Positions 11,711 through 25,000 of a DNA stretch of 47,772 bases are shown in pieces. The DNA is from Vitrella brassicaformis (Eukaryota > Sar > Vitrellaceae). Below the pieces are notes generated by a model, which did not search any database, was not told the DNA's origin, and worked only from the letters and a program-made list of their open reading frames with translations. The stretch lies in contig CDMY01000335.1 of the NCBI GenBank assembly GCA_001179505.1, positions 14,636 to 62,407 of the forward strand. The letters run 5' to 3'. The position numbers and the translations under genes were made by a program. How positions within the stretch are numbered: the first letter of the stretch is position 1; each line of letters opens with the position of its first letter.

Positions 11711-12034
11711 AACGGGCCGAACGAATGTCAGGTCGTCAGGTCATCAGCATCACACCAATCATCTGCCCAATTCTGGCAGCTACGAGGCGTACGGAGGTGG
11801 TGATGCCGGCGGATAGTGACTCGCCTCGGGCCAGCCTCGCAAGGAAAGAGTTTTCAGCTCGCATCCCTTGAAACCGCTAGGGTGCTTCCTGAAACCGCTG
11901 CTGCTCTTAAGCCGCTGCCGTGGGATGCTGGAACCGCTCTCTCTGGGGAATGCTCCCTGAATGCTGTTGAAGCCTCCCTCAATGGCGCCCGGGCAGCTGT
12001 CTGTGACAACAGGTGATCGGGATCTTTGTTCACA
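11711..12034. promoter_or_regulatory. Divergent promoter with GAAACCGCT repeats
   Basis: This region separates the CCZ1-like gene (-) and the AP2 gene (+). It has GAAACCGCT at 11870-11878 and again at 11891-11899, GAACCGCT at 11931-11938, and CTAGGGTG overlapping the first copy. The same motif occurs in reverse at 21872-21880, in the CPSF160/IBtk promoter. No TATA box is evident. Confidence 0.45.
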
Positions 12035-13532
12035 ATGAATGCTCTCAGAGGCCGCGGCTCTGTCGGCTCCCGTGGAGATCCCTCTCCGTTCCTCTGCCCC
12101 CTGCCCGCCTCCTCTCTCTGTGATGCGTCACCGCCCCTCCCCCTCCGGAGCTGCCAGCGGGTCTTCGCACGCGGCGCCGCCAAGAAGGTCGTGCAGAAGC
12201 GTCGGCACATGATGAAGATCTTGCACCTCCGTCAAGAGCGTTACGAGCCCAAGCCCGATGGCTACCGGCCTTTGCCCATGTCGCTGACGGGGTCGGGCCC
12301 CGTGCGGCGGCTGCTGGTCGCCAACACCAAGGAGAGCTTCGCCCTCACTGACAAGATCGACTGGGAGAGGTACAAGTGTGACGTCAGGGGCGTGCGGTGG
12401 CACCCCAACGGGGCCTGGCGCGTCCAGTTTGCCAGGCGCAACCACGAGCACAACTTCTTCGTCAAGTGTGACTGCTACTTCCGGGTGGGGCTGTATGGCT
12501 TCGAGGGCGCCAAGAAACTCGCCATAGCCTACAGGAAAAGACTCGAGGCTGAGTGGGAAGAACAGGTAGGAACCCAATCCACCGACAGCAAGTCCCTTCT
12601 CTCTCTCTCTGCAACAACGGATTGGTTCATGATGCATGATGCAGATGGATCAGTGGGGTGTGATTGACCAGCGCAACGCCGAGCGGCGGAATGCCGCCCG
12701 TCAGCGGAAGGAGCAGATGGTGGAGTACGAGGACCAGCTGGGTGAGGGGGCGCTGGTGCCGCTGCCCGAGGAGGAGTCGCCCTTCCTGGCCGACGACGAG
12801 TACGACGCACTCACGAAGCAGCCCGCACCAAAGGTCGAGATGGTGGACCCCGAGAGCTTCGTACGCGACGAGGCGCCGCCTTTCCTCCCCAAATACGCAG
12901 ACACTGTCCAAGAGGACCTCGATCGTCAGACGCGCACTCACACACACAGACAGACAGCCCAATATGCAGGCCGGGAGGACAGGACAGGCGGGGTCATGTT
13001 GTGGGTGTGTGTGTGTGTGTGCAGGCTACGGAGCGATGGAGCACGAGCGCAAATTACCCGGTGAGTGAGTGAGAAACCCACCCCGCCCACAGACAGACAG
13101 ACAGACAGGCGACACGCTTAGGGGGCATGCCATCCCATGCATCGTCGTGAATACATCTGTGTTGTGTGTGTGTGTGTGTGTGTGTCTGTATGACTGACAA
13201 TCAACGGTCGGTGTGGGTGTCTGTCTGTCCACTCAGAGCGTCCCTACCTGCCTCAAGAGGAGGAAGAGCAGCGGAGACAGCTGCAGGAGCAGCAGCAGAT
13301 CGAGGAACAGAAACGCCTCACCAGCGGCGACGCCTCACACGACGAGACTCCAACTAGCGAGGGTGCACCTGGGCCACCAGAGGATCAAGAGAGACCAGAG
13401 ACCGACGACGATGACGAGAGTGGGGAAGGGGCTGAGGGTGATGTGGGTGGCGGTGCTGAGGAGTCTGGGAGAGGTGCTGGGCTGGGTGGGGCGGGGCAGA
13501 TGGATGACCAAGGAAGCAAGCCTGACAGATAG
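12035..13532 (+). CDS. AP2-domain protein of alveolate (ApiAP2) type
   Basis: Four exons (12035-12565, 12645-12924, 13025-13060, 13237-13532) encode about 380 aa. Residues ~115-175 form an AP2 fold: GVRWHPNGAWRVQF, then YFRVGLYGFEGAKKLAIAYR, the strand-strand-helix order with the conserved Gly-Val-x-Trp, Trp-Arg-Val and YGFexAKxxA pattern. AP2 domains bind nucleic acid. In apicomplexans they are the main transcription factor class. The first ~60 residues are Arg-rich with few acids (RGRGSVGSRG; RVFARGAAKKVVQKRRH) and could be a mitochondrial presequence, so an organellar RNA-binding role is an alternative. The C-terminal ~150 residues are charged: Gln/Glu-rich (EEEEQRRQLQEQQQIEEQ), then a DDDDE-rich acidic tail. 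The ATG at 12035 is the first in frame; splice phases agree. Confidence 0.75.
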
Positions 13533-14301
13533 ACAGGAGTGGACAGGCAGGCAGGACTGTAGCGCCGTCGCTTGCAGGGTGGTTGGGCATCGGTATGTGA
13601 CAGACGGTACGGGCCGGGCTGCCTCCATGAATTAATGAATGAATCCAGCTAGCGCAGAATCATCACACAACGGTACCGGGCCGGGAGAGCCAGTCTGCCT
13701 GCTGCATGCCGCCAAAGGAATGAAGGAGGGGCGTCAAGACCGTCTGGTCCTGCCCGCCTGCCCGCCTGCCCGCCATTCTCTGCAGCTCTTTGCCGTCCCC
13801 AAGAAAGAGACACACCTGACGGACGCTGCATGGCGTGTCTCGCACACACATGTGTGTGAAGGTGTGTGTGAGTGTGTCAACGTACAGGGGGAGGGAGAGG
13901 GCGGCAGTGGCGGGCGAAGCTACTGCATCGACAGGGGACGTCGAGGTCGCTGTGGAGACGAGCAACCGATGGACATCGATTGACATCTGAGACTGCCTGC
14001 CATCTTTGCATCAGCGAATTCGCAAGATTGATTGGGGCTGTGGGGAGTGTAGCGTCGCGTGCCTTGGCTGGGCTCGTGTTGGTGATCTATGCAGTCGCCG
14101 GGTAGACCTTTGGTATAGACTGCGTTGACTCATACAGATGTTTTGGCCATGTCCAATGAGGCGTGTGGGGACGGCAATACTGACTGATTCATCCAAGTAT
14201 AGATCTACTCAATGCGTTATCAGATACACACACTGCAAGGCACACACGCGTCATGCGACCATATGACATCGGTCCCTCCTCCTCTCTCGCCGTGCAGCGC
14301 A
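13533..14301. other. Convergent intergenic region, no gene seen
   Basis: This spacer lies between the AP2 gene stop and the CPSF160 stop. It holds a short CCCGCCTG repeat (13751-13773) and TG-rich runs near 13850-13885. No exon with both coding bias and splice sites was found; it probably contains both 3' UTRs. Confidence 0.5.
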
Positions 14302-17300
14302 TCATCTGGACGACCGTCTTGCGTCGGCGGCCTTGCCTGCAGCTGCAGCTGCTGCGCGGCTGACGGGGGTGACCACATGCGACCGCAGGTACTGGTGCAG
14401 CAGGGGCGCCAACCGGTCAGGACTCTGCATGCCACGACACCACACACAAAGAATGCCATATGATGGAAGACGTGAGCTGGCAAGGCAAGGCTCGCTCAGC
14501 TCACGTCGATGGCCGCGAGGCATCCGTCCTGGACTGCCGTCGACAGAAAGGGAAAGTACCTGCACCAAAGAGCACCAACGACAGACAGGCAGCACCAGCC
14601 ATCCCATCGATCCATGGCATGGAGGTGAGCGGCCAGCCAGCCAGTGTCAGTCAGTGTACCGACCCCAGTAGCATGCCGTCGAGTATGTTGAGCTTGGCGT
14701 CGCGCGAGATGCCCCCCTTGTGGCCGGACACCCCCCCCAGCCCGCCCCGCTCCGACGCGGCCGGCTCGCGGCACATCCGGGGGTTGAGACCCATACGATG
14801 CGGCAGCTGGTGGGCCAGGTGAGACTGATGGGCATGGCACACACACACACACACATACGGACACATGGCATGGGAAGGGCTGGCTGGCTGGCCTGCGGGG
14901 CTGCATTGGGGTGTGTGTGTGTGGATGGGATGGATGGCTCACTTGTAAAGGCAGGAGGGATTGCCAGTCGTGTGACCCGCCGAGAGGGCCGATCACCACC
15001 AGCGCACCGTTGGCACCGCCGCCCAGCTGCACGCAGCCATCCAGCCATCCAGCCATGCATGATGTGTCTTGCGTTGGTGCACCATCCATCCATCCATCGG
15101 CCGATCGATCGACCCTATGTCCCCACCCACCCACCAGGCATCTGCTGGCTCCCCCGATGGTGGTCCGCACCCACCCCAGGATCCGCGAACCGCACGCCAA
15201 CTCACCAGACTCATCCAAGTCAAGCGTCTGACCCACATGGTTGCAGAGGGGACATCAAAGATGGCCTCATTGTGTCCCTTCCTTCATCCCTCCCTCCCTC
15301 GATGGCTCCTAATCGAGGGAGATATGTGTGAGTACCTACCTACCTGGTCGGAGAGAGCGCTGGCTGGTGCCCCCTCCTGCGGCTTGTACTGATACAGGAA
15401 AATATTGGCGTGTGGATCAGACACAACCATGCCTGACGTGATGGATGGATGCACACACACACACAAATACATCATGTGCACACACAGCCCACACAGGTGG
15501 GTGCCATTTCGTTCAGAGGGCCACTGTGCGAGAGAGAGAGAGAGAGAGTGTGTGTGTGTGCACTGACCGAGTGAGTTTCTGGTAGCGATCATGTCGCAGG
15601 CGACGGCCGTCAGGCGGGTGCTCGCGGGGGTCCTGCCCAGGTGCACCAGCTTGCGGCTCGCTGGCCGGCCCTTCTCCTCGAAGTTGTACCATCTGCACAC
15701 ACGATGAACCAACATGGACTGAGTGAGGGAGGGGGGGAAACACCCATGGGCCGTCTGTGGCTGTCTGTCTGTCTGCCTGTCTGTCTCGCTGACTTGAAGA
15801 ATGAGAGCCCCTTGAAGAGGTCCCCGATGAGCACGAAGTCCTTGATGATGGAGCAGCAGGTGATGAACGTCATGCCGTCATGGATCGCACCGCCCAGCAG
15901 CTGACGCTCGCCCACCTCCTAGCATAGCAACAGCACACAGACAGACAGACACACAGACATGGTCAGTCAGAGAGATAGATAGACAGACAGAGAGAGATCC
16001 GCGCGCACACACCTGCACAATGAGCCTGGCCCCCGCCCCCTCAGTCCTCCCGGCGTGCATCACATACGAGCCGCTGGCCGCCTTGCCACTCACAGGCTCG
16101 AACCGCGTCAGCACAGACACCGGCCCCTTGTAGCTGCTCTTCAGATACACACGGAAGCCGTACTGCTCCATACCCGAGGCGCCCTCTGTGCCCGCCGCTA
16201 GTGGTGGTGGTGGGTGCGGGGGGATGACGTCCATGGCGTCGTCGGAGGGGTTGGGCAGCTGCAGGAGGTATACCTGGCCACTAGTGTGGCCTTCCGGCTG
16301 GTCGGTGTGCAGCTGCGCGGAGCCCACGGCCAGCAGGGTCTCGCCTGATTTGATTCAAGCAAGGCAAGAGAAAACATACATTGTGTTTGTGTGGAGTGGA
16401 GACGCTTATGCATGTATGTTTGTGCACTGCAGTGCAGTGCAGTGCACTGCACCATAGATGCGGAGGAAGCTGAGGCTGAGCACCTTCTCCAGAGGGCCGA
16501 ACTTCCACCAACTGACAGACAACCGAGTCACAAACCCAAACCCAGACCCAAGCCGACACAAACACAAAAGGGTCATTCGTCACATGACCCCCTAGGGCCC
16601 CCGGTGTTTCTTCCTTTCCTTCTTCTCGGCACTTACGCGCAGGGTGCATGCAGCCCGCCATCCAGCCTGTACAGCCTCACCTCGTGCCTGTCAGTCACCC
16701 TCCTCAACCCCACACCAGCCCCAGCCCCGTCGTCAGACTGCAGCAGCAGCAGCCGCTCATTGAAGGACCCCCTCAGCGACTCGGGCACATACTCACTGTC
16801 TTCATCCTCCAGGCCCGTCTTGGGCCCATGGTACGCCACCACTGGCTCCTCGTCAGCCAGCGGGACGGCCACGGCCAGCATGCCCACCGATGGGTCGCTC
16901 AGAGCCATAGGGCCGCAGGGAGAGCCCATCAGGACGGTTTGGGGATGAGTCTCAGTGGCTGCCGACGGGGCATCAGGCTGGGGCGGCAATGGCGGCTCCT
17001 CTGTGTCTGTGTGGTCGATGACGTCCTCGGGGGGAGGGGGAGGGGACGGGCGAGGAAGGCTGCCCAGGGGCACCTAAGGATGGATGGATGGATGGATGGC
17101 AAGAGAGAGGAAAGAGCGGAGTGTGGGTGTGCATTGCGTCCGTCCGTGTGTCCGAGCATGGATACCTTCAGTTGGGGTATTGGCTTGGCCAGGTCCCATT
17201 TGGCGATGTGCTCGACGGCAGATGAGGGGGCGACATCGCTGCTGCCGGGTGCGTCACCGTCGTTCCTCTGGGGGATGTCCAGCTCCTCAACCTACACACA

Positions 17301-20300
17301 CAACAGACACATAACATCCAGAGAGAGGGGAGAGAGCACTGACGTCAAGCAGTATATGTGTTGGTTGCAGCCCTCAATGCATAGAATGGATGCAGCTTAC
17401 GTATTCCAGCCGGATCATCGACGTCGACGACAGACTCAAGAAGCTGAACAAACACACACGACAGCAGCAAGCGTGAACCAAGCAGGGACGCACAACACGC
17501 TTACGCATGGGGATAGGCCGGCGTCCTGAAGGGCACTAGCGCCACAGCCGACGGGTCGGCGTTGGGGTGCACAAACACCTCACCCCGCCTGCCCACCACC
17601 CACAAAGGCCCCGCCTCCTGACCCCTCCCACCACCACCTCCCTCCGTCCGCGGCGGCACCACAAACGCGCCCCTCTCGCCCCCCACTGACACGAACGGGA
17701 CCACCTTGCCTCCGCCATAGACGCCGAAGGGCACCAGCTCGCCCGTCGAGGCCTGATGCTGATAGGAGGGCATGATGGGCAGCACAATAGGGTGCATCAT
17801 GAGCTTGAAGCGGTAGGGGAACGACGGGTCGGTCTCGGGGAACTCTTCGCTCAGGTCTTGCTCCTCCTGTGGGGGCGGCCTGTGTGCGCGGTAGATGAGG
17901 ATGGGCCGGCTGGGAAGGAAGACGACGAGCGTGGGGGTGCTGTCGATGTCGATCAGGTCGGCCCCCCACACCACCTTAAGCTGGGAGGGGAGGGCGGGGG
18001 AGTGTTGGTGGGGGGGCTTGTTCTGCGGGAGAGGGTCGTGCGTCGACATGTGTCGCGGGGCAGCCGTGGGGTCCGTCAGCGACCGGAAGACATCCGAGGC
18101 AGACATGTAGCGGTCCTCAGCATCACCTAAGGCAATGAATGCACCAACGCAGCGCAGCACAGCACAGCACAACACGCAGAGGTCAGGTGAGCTTGTAATA
18201 TGGGTTTGGCCTGGCTGACCTGAGTGGCATGTCCGCAGGATGGGCGGGACCAGGTAGAGCTGCTCCACATAGAAGACCACCCTCTTGCTAGCCATCTCGA
18301 CCACACTCAGCGACCCCTCCCTGCCCGTCACTGCCGCAAACACAGCACCCTCCTCCTCCGAATAGCAGCTGAGCGTCATGACGTCCCCTGTCATGCAGTC
18401 GGGCAGCCCGTCCACCTCCCGCAGCACCCCTGCTGCGGCCTGGTACGCCCTCACTCGGCCAGTGTCGAATAGCACGGCCACATAGGGCTCGTTGACGCAA
18501 CCCTTGACGGCCAGGGAAAGGTCGTCCCCCTCGTTGAAGTCGATGGACGTCTCACTATGGGCGTCGGTCGTCAGGTCCCCTTGGTCGGTCATGGGGATGG
18601 CGTGCAGTGCGTTTGGGGTGACCTGGACAAGGAGCCCTGTGAGCGCCCCCGCACCCACAGTGCAGCTCTCGCTGTCAATGTGGATGTCTTCGGTGACCTC
18701 CTCCAGCCGGTCGTCCTCCGCGCTCGTGGTGGCGGGCCTCATGGCCAGCGCATAGGTGCGCCCGACACTCAGCCGCGCATCGCTGCTCACCAGCACATAT
18801 GCGTGACGGTGAGAACCGCCCACGTCATCATCACCACCACCACCACTGTCAGCCGCCCGCCTCAGCGAGGTCTGCATGCTGATCGACGGCAGCCCATCGC
18901 TCTTGCTGACCTCGCTCCTCTCCCCTCTGGCCGTTATGTGGCCGTCGACATTACCCTCCCCTCCCACCTCGCCGCCCCCGTCTCCCCGCTTCCTCTTGAC
19001 TCCCCCGCCCCGACCACCACCCGACCGCGCCATCTGGTGGCCCACATGGATGGTCCAAAGGTAGCCGGCGTCCTGTAGGTCAAATTCCACGATCGAGTAG
19101 GTGGGGACGGTCCGCTGGATGGCGCAGAGGAGCGGCGGGAGGGCGGGTCTGCCCTCGAGAGTGCCGCCCATGACGGCTGCGTAGCGCATGGTACGGAGTT
19201 CCTCGGTGCGCTCGGAGGGAAGGGCGGTCTCCATGCCCGAGATGTCGACGCGTCGCGGCCACTCGGCGAGGGTGCGGAGGCTGCCGGTGCAGTCCAGCTG
19301 GTCGACCAGTGTGACGTCGTACTGCGACAGCTCACAGCGGTTCGCAGACTCACGCTCATCGCAGAGAGCGATGTATTTCTCCAGCTCTCCTCTGCCTTTG
19401 GCATCTTGGTCCGACGTCATGCCGGCGACGGAAGTGTCGTCGTCTGCCATGGCGGCCTTGAGCTTCCCAAACCAGCCGTTGACGGGCTTGACCAGCAGCC
19501 CCCCGCCTCCGTCCTCTCCCCCGCCATTATGCCACCCCCTGCTGTCGACCGAGTACCGCCCCACCTCTGTCAGTGTAACGACTGACGGGCCCACACCAGC
19601 CGCCCCGAGGCCGCTCAGCATGAAGGAAAGAGGCGCGCCGGGGGTGCCTCCTGCCGCTGGTTTGGCGGAGAGGGGCACGATGGTGTGCGTGTGCAGCGGT
19701 TGGGGGCAGTCGACCTTCTGCCAGAGAATGTCGATGACGCCGTCAGTGGGGTGCGTCACCTGCACAGAGAAGAAACAAAGTGAGAGGAGTCTATCTCTGC
19801 TGGCCGCCTGTGCGCCGCTATATTTTTATGGTTGGTGTGTGTGTGTGTGTGTGTTGCTTACAAGGTGTAGTAGGAAGAGTGTGCCGTCCCGGAGGATGGC
19901 GATGATGCACGACGGTGTCACGTGGCTCCAGCAGAGGCCGTCCAGACGCACACCCATCTCACTCTTGTCCCTATCAACCAACAGACAGACATATCAGGGC
20001 GCGGCGCAAACCAAACATGGCAGCTAACAAGCAAGTCTGCAGACAAGCCAACGATTGCAGCTATGTACCTCACCTGACAGGAAGGGTACAGAAGTGTTGC
20101 AGCTCGCCCGTGAGCCAGGCCCCCTTGTGCGTGACCTGCACGAACCCCCCGCCCCACCCTCTGCTGTATACCACAACCGTCGGCGACACCACCAGGCAGC
20201 CAGCCAGCACCGACAGCGGCCTCTCGTCGCCCTCCGCCATCGAGCGGGGCACCAGCGGGATCACCTCTGAGCAGTCCATCGGCAGGTCCTCTTGCTGCAC

Positions 20301-20816
20301 ACAATGGGTGTGTGTATCTGTCCATTGATGGTGATGTGCTGGTTGGCTGGTTGGTTGGCTGGTAACCTACTTTGGACATGACGGTAACTCGTTTGGCGTC
20401 ACAGTCGACAGCCGCGAGCATGAGGCAGCACGCCCCCCGACTCATCCCCAGCCGCCCGCACCACACCTGCACACACACAGGCGCATCCCTCCCTGCATGC
20501 TCACACAAATGCAGACAGACAGACAGACAGACGCACCGGTCGGGTTTGGACGAGCAGTGCCAGTGTGAGCTGCGAAGGACCGTCCACAAAGGCAAAGTCC
20601 ACCTGAGAAGAAAGACCACCGGACGGATGGACACTTTCGTTCGGTGGTGAGCGGTTGTGTGAGGTGCAGTGCAGGGGTGGATCAGGTCGATCAGGTCCCC
20701 CACCCACCAGTTGGTGCACCCCCAGCTGGGCCTTGATGGCCACGGACCAGGACGCCCCCACAAACAGGTCACCAGACAAGAGCTCGTGATGCCTACACAC
20801 ACACACACACACACCC

Positions 20817-20848
<32 letters not shown>

Positions 20849-21759
20849 GGGCCCACCATGAGCTTTTCATGCAACAACACACGACAGACATGGGTGCACC
20901 TCCCTCTGTCCACCCCCCCCACCCACCCGAATTGTTCGGCTTCCTTCTCGACAGCCTGGTCTTGCCTGTCCTGGATGACGTCGCCACCCAAGGCATCTGC
21001 AGTGCCGGCTCCCCCACCGCCATCGCCCCTCTCCTCACTCTCATCAGCCACGCGCCGGAACGGCACGATGATCAGATGGTCGCCAAACAGACGCAACGCA
21101 GCACAGCCGCAAAACACCGGCTCCACACCGTCATGCTGCTCGGATGGCTGCGTGACACACATACAGACAAGAAATAGAGCAACAAGTGGCTGTTGGCATT
21201 CTTGGCTGGCTTCAGTGACTCAGTCAGATGCACACACACACAGACCTACCTGTTGTGTGTGTGGTTGTGCGATGCGCATGGTGGGTGTGAGCTGCGGGTG
21301 GTTGGTCATGGCCCGGGTGAGCTCGGGCAGGTTGAACGAGTGCAGACTCAGCGTCGCAAAGTCGTTCAACTCCACGCTGTAACCGCACACCACCAACTGA
21401 ACACACACACACACACACGGCCCGCGCTACGCTCCACATTTTTCTCCCTCTTCCCTTCTGCATACCTGCCCCATTTTGAAGAGCAGCGCCACTCTGTCAG
21501 CGTCGCCGCTGCCATCCCCGCCAGTCATATGGATCGGCGCGGCGTCGAGAGGCGAGCCAAAGAGCTGCGCCTTGCACACCTGCCGCAGCTGCTTGCAGCC
21601 CTCGTGGTGAGCATGTTGCTTATCAGCCAGTCGCCACAGCTCGATGTGGTAGCTTCTGATGAGGATGGCGGATGGCGCGCCGGGGGCAGCAAAGCAGCCG
21701 TGGAGGCAGAAGTCGACGGTGGACGGCGGGGAGATCTCCTCAAACACCGCGTGACTCAT
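14302..21759 (-). CDS. CPSF1: CPSF160, cleavage and polyadenylation specificity factor subunit 1
   Basis: The large scaffold of the complex that recognises AAUAAA and directs pre-mRNA 3' cleavage in the nucleus. Twenty-three exons give ~1750 aa with every phase closing: 21466-21759, 21250-21396, 20927-21147, 20708-20792, 20537-20602, 20371-20466, 20074-20294, 19862-19970, 18220-19759, 17505-18126, 17401-17443, 17166-17291, 16637-17073, 16453-16511, 16013-16344, 15794-15918, 15568-15692, 15344-15432, 15135-15227, 14943-15026, 14664-14824, 14505-14559, 14302-14424. Family landmarks in order: N-terminal beta-propeller start (AVFEEISPPSTVDFCLHG), FATLSLHSFNLPEL, HLIIVPFRR, MDCSEVIPLVPRSM, then the CPSF_A C-terminal block with FVLIGDLFKGLSFFKW, NSLGMVVSDPHANIFLY, PHRMGLNPR and LDGMLLGYFPFLST. 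Human CPSF1 is ~1440 aa; the excess is low-complexity Gly/Pro inserts, e.g. a KRKR-containing Gly-rich loop near 18965-19015 that could act in nuclear import. Shares its promoter with the IBtk-like gene. Confidence 0.9.
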
Positions 21760-22006
21760 GTGATCACTCAGAGGGAGTGCTGGTGAATGAATGCTGGCTG
21801 GTGCTCCATCACCATGAGATGTTACAGACAGAGAGATCTATCTACCACCTTGTGGTGGCCCCTCAGCTGAGAGCGGTTTCTCCGAAACCCTAAGCTCCTC
21901 CGTCTGCGAGCTTAGCCGCGGAGCCCTGTGAGGAGGAAGCTTCTGTTATCCGCAGTGATGATGCATCCTTGAATCTGGAAGGAAGGATTGCCGCGAGAAG
22001 AGCAAG
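21760..22006. promoter_or_regulatory. Divergent promoter of CPSF1 and IBtk-like gene
   Basis: This 247-bp region carries AGCGGTTTC (21872-21880; reverse of GAAACCGCT) followed 3 bp later by GAAACCCTAA (21884-21893), a plant-style telo-box. A CCACCTTGTGGTGG near-palindrome (21845-21858) lies just upstream. No TATA box is evident. Confidence 0.5.
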
Positions 22007-25000
22007 ATGGAGCACCCACAAGAGAAGACTCGAGCAGCAGGCGGCCAGGGAGCCTCGACAGCCAAGGAGAAGGGCACCAAGCGAGGCAACAGGCAGGCTG
22101 TCGCTGACCAGCTGTTCGAGTGCCTGCAAAGGGGCGATGTGGTGCAACTCGAGAAGCTGCTGGCGCAGCTGCCTGCCAAAGATCCCGCCGTCAACATGAT
22201 GGTGGGTGAGCAGAGAGGAGAGCATCCATCCATCGGCAGCCAATCGCAACAAAACAAGAAAGATCCCCAACCCATCATACCGATTGATTGATTCCTTGTG
22301 TGCGTGTGTGTCTGTCTGGCAACTGACTGACTGACAGGATGCGTCGTTCAAGACGCCACTGATACGTGCGGTTCTTGCGCGGGACTTCAGGGCCTTCCTG
22401 CTACTCCTGCGTGCGGGCGGCGACCCGTTCGCCCATGACGGTGATGGCCAGGCGCTGATGGACCACTTGCTGCCCACTCTGCCGGCAGCCGACAGCAAGG
22501 AGGGCTACCTGGTGTCGTTCGGCAAGGCGTCAAACTACCTGTTGGGGTACCCGACAGCCGCTATCGATGTCACCGTCCCAAAGGTCGTCACGTTGGCCCT
22601 TCCTCCACATGGTCAGGGAAGGAGGGAACGAGGGAGGGAGGGAGCCTGGACTGCCCTTCATTAAAACCCATCCATCCATCCATCCACTCGTTCTTCCCGT
22701 TGTGTATGTTGTCATCCATCCATCCATCCATCCACGATTCCATCAGGTGGTGGCAGTGCGTCGTCGTCATCGGCCTCCGGTTCCGCCCACCGTCACCGCT
22801 CACATGTCAAGGTGGCCCACATGAGCTGCGGCAAGTACCACAGCGCGGTCGTCACCAGCTGCGGCCGTGTCTTCGTGTGGGGGCTCGGGGGCCAAGGCCG
22901 ACTCGGAGTGGGGCACTCGAGTGCTGTCCTGGAACCAAAGGCACTCAACACATTCGGGCCGCCCACAGAGAGGAGGGCAGTGCAGGTAATTATGAGGCTG
23001 GCTGGGCAATGTTGGTGTGTTCGTTCCTTAGCAGGGAGGCAGGCAAGGCGACGTGTGTGTGTGTGTGTGTTTGGATGGATGTGTGTGTGTGTGCAGTTGA
23101 GTGTGGGTGAGGACCACTCGATGGTGCTCGCCCAGGACGTGCGCGGCTCTTACACAAACGTCTACACATGGTATGGTACCCACCACCGGCAGGCAGGCAG
23201 GCAAATGCAGACACCCCACGACATTCATCCGCGGCGGTGTCTGTCATTCATTTCATGAATAGGGGGTCCAATGGCTACCACCAGCTCGGTTATTCGACGC
23301 CCGGCAGCAAGGGATGCGCTAGCGACGACGGGGGGGTGGTGTGGCTGCCCAGCAAGGTGCGAGCACTCAGGACTCTGGTCGTCCTCAGCGTCGCAGCCGG
23401 CAACCAACACAGCCTCGCGCTCACCAGCGACGGCCGCATGTTTGCATGGGGCTCCAATGCGCGCGGCCAGTGTGGGCTTGGTGCGGAATTCCCGTCGATC
23501 GAGACGCCTCGCGAGTGCCCCTCCCTGAGCGACACAGTGCGCAAGATATTCGCTTTGAATCTCTTGTCGGCGGCCATCAATAAGAATGGAGGTAGGGAGG
23601 GCTGGAAGCAGTTCAGCTGACTGCCTGACAATTCCTGCCTGTCTGTCTGTCTGATGTGTCTGTGTGTATTCAGATGTGTTTGTGTGGGGTGGCTCCCCCG
23701 TGGCGCTGGAGGGATCGCTTCAGACATCGTCCCTTCCGGCACACCTGAAGTCGCACATGGGGTAATACCACGCACACACACGGAAGATGAGAAGCGCCGT
23801 TTAAGCACCACTCACTGGCCTTTGTGTTTGGGTGTCTGTCGGTTTGTTTGTTTGTTTTCGTTGGTTAGGTTCTTTCTGCCCACAAAGCTTCGGACACCGA
23901 AGAACACATCGCAGAGTGATGAGGGGGAGGGGCTGAGCCGCAGGCAGAGGTCCAGCATGGCCGCCCTGCCACCCTTCTCCACCGTGGCCCTCGGCAAACG
24001 GGTCGCACTGGGAGCAGCCATCGATGGCAGGTCGGTCACATATCTCCACCCATCCAACCATTCATCCCTCCCGTCCATCCATCCTCTCCTACCTGCCCTG
24101 GTCTGTGTGTGATGTGAATGTGATTATCAGGTTGTTTGCATGGTCGGTGGTCAGCCGGCCATGCTACGCCACGGCCGTCCGCTCCCTCCTGCACGTCAAG
24201 TCGGTGGCTGTCCAGGCCCAGCATCTTTTCGCTCTCCGCGACAACGGCATCCTCTACACCGCCAAGATACCAGACGTCGGCCTCAGCCCCGCACTCACCC
24301 CAGCAACCAAACACCCACCCTCACCCAAAGTCACGGCGACCTCGTCGACGAGTGCTGCTGCTGCTAGTGCTAGTGGCGGGGGTGGTGTGTCTGGCGGGGC
24401 ACCGGCAGCTAGCGTGCCAGCGGTGGCCACGCCGCCGCACCGCCCGACGCCGGTGCCGATCGTTTGTGAGTTTCATCCATTGAGGACGCTGACGTGTGTG
24501 ACGAGCATCGCGTGTGGGCCTCATCACATGTTGGCGGTGACCAATGTGGGCCGGCCAGCGAGGATTGTCACTGGGTGGGTGCGAACACGTACAGACAGAT
24601 GGCAGACAGAGGGACGGACGGACGGACGGACACCTGGCTTGATATTGATTGCGCGGTTGTGTTGTGTTTGTGTTGGTTGATTGCTCGCAGTGCTAGATCA
24701 GAGGAGGACGAGACGGCGACTGAGCCCAGCAACACAGATCACGATGACGACACCGAGTCGGAGACCACCACCAACAGGGCGGCGTCGGAGCACACCAATT
24801 CCGCTGCACTGCACCAGCCACCCTCCCTCAAGCTCCTCTGCGAGGCCAAAGTCGCGCGCATGATCACTCTCAGAAACGTGCTCGAAGTCGCGGTATGTGA
24901 TGTGCCACCACACACATACACACGACTAAATGTGTGGACGGCTCAGTAAGCATCTCTCGCTCTCTCTGTGTGTGCGTGTTTTGACGGTCAGGATTTGGCT

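Noticed and set aside
16648-17529. Plus-strand 293-aa ORF opposite CPSF160
   Set aside because: The minus strand carries clearly conserved CPSF160 exons here; the plus ORF has no family-like blocks.
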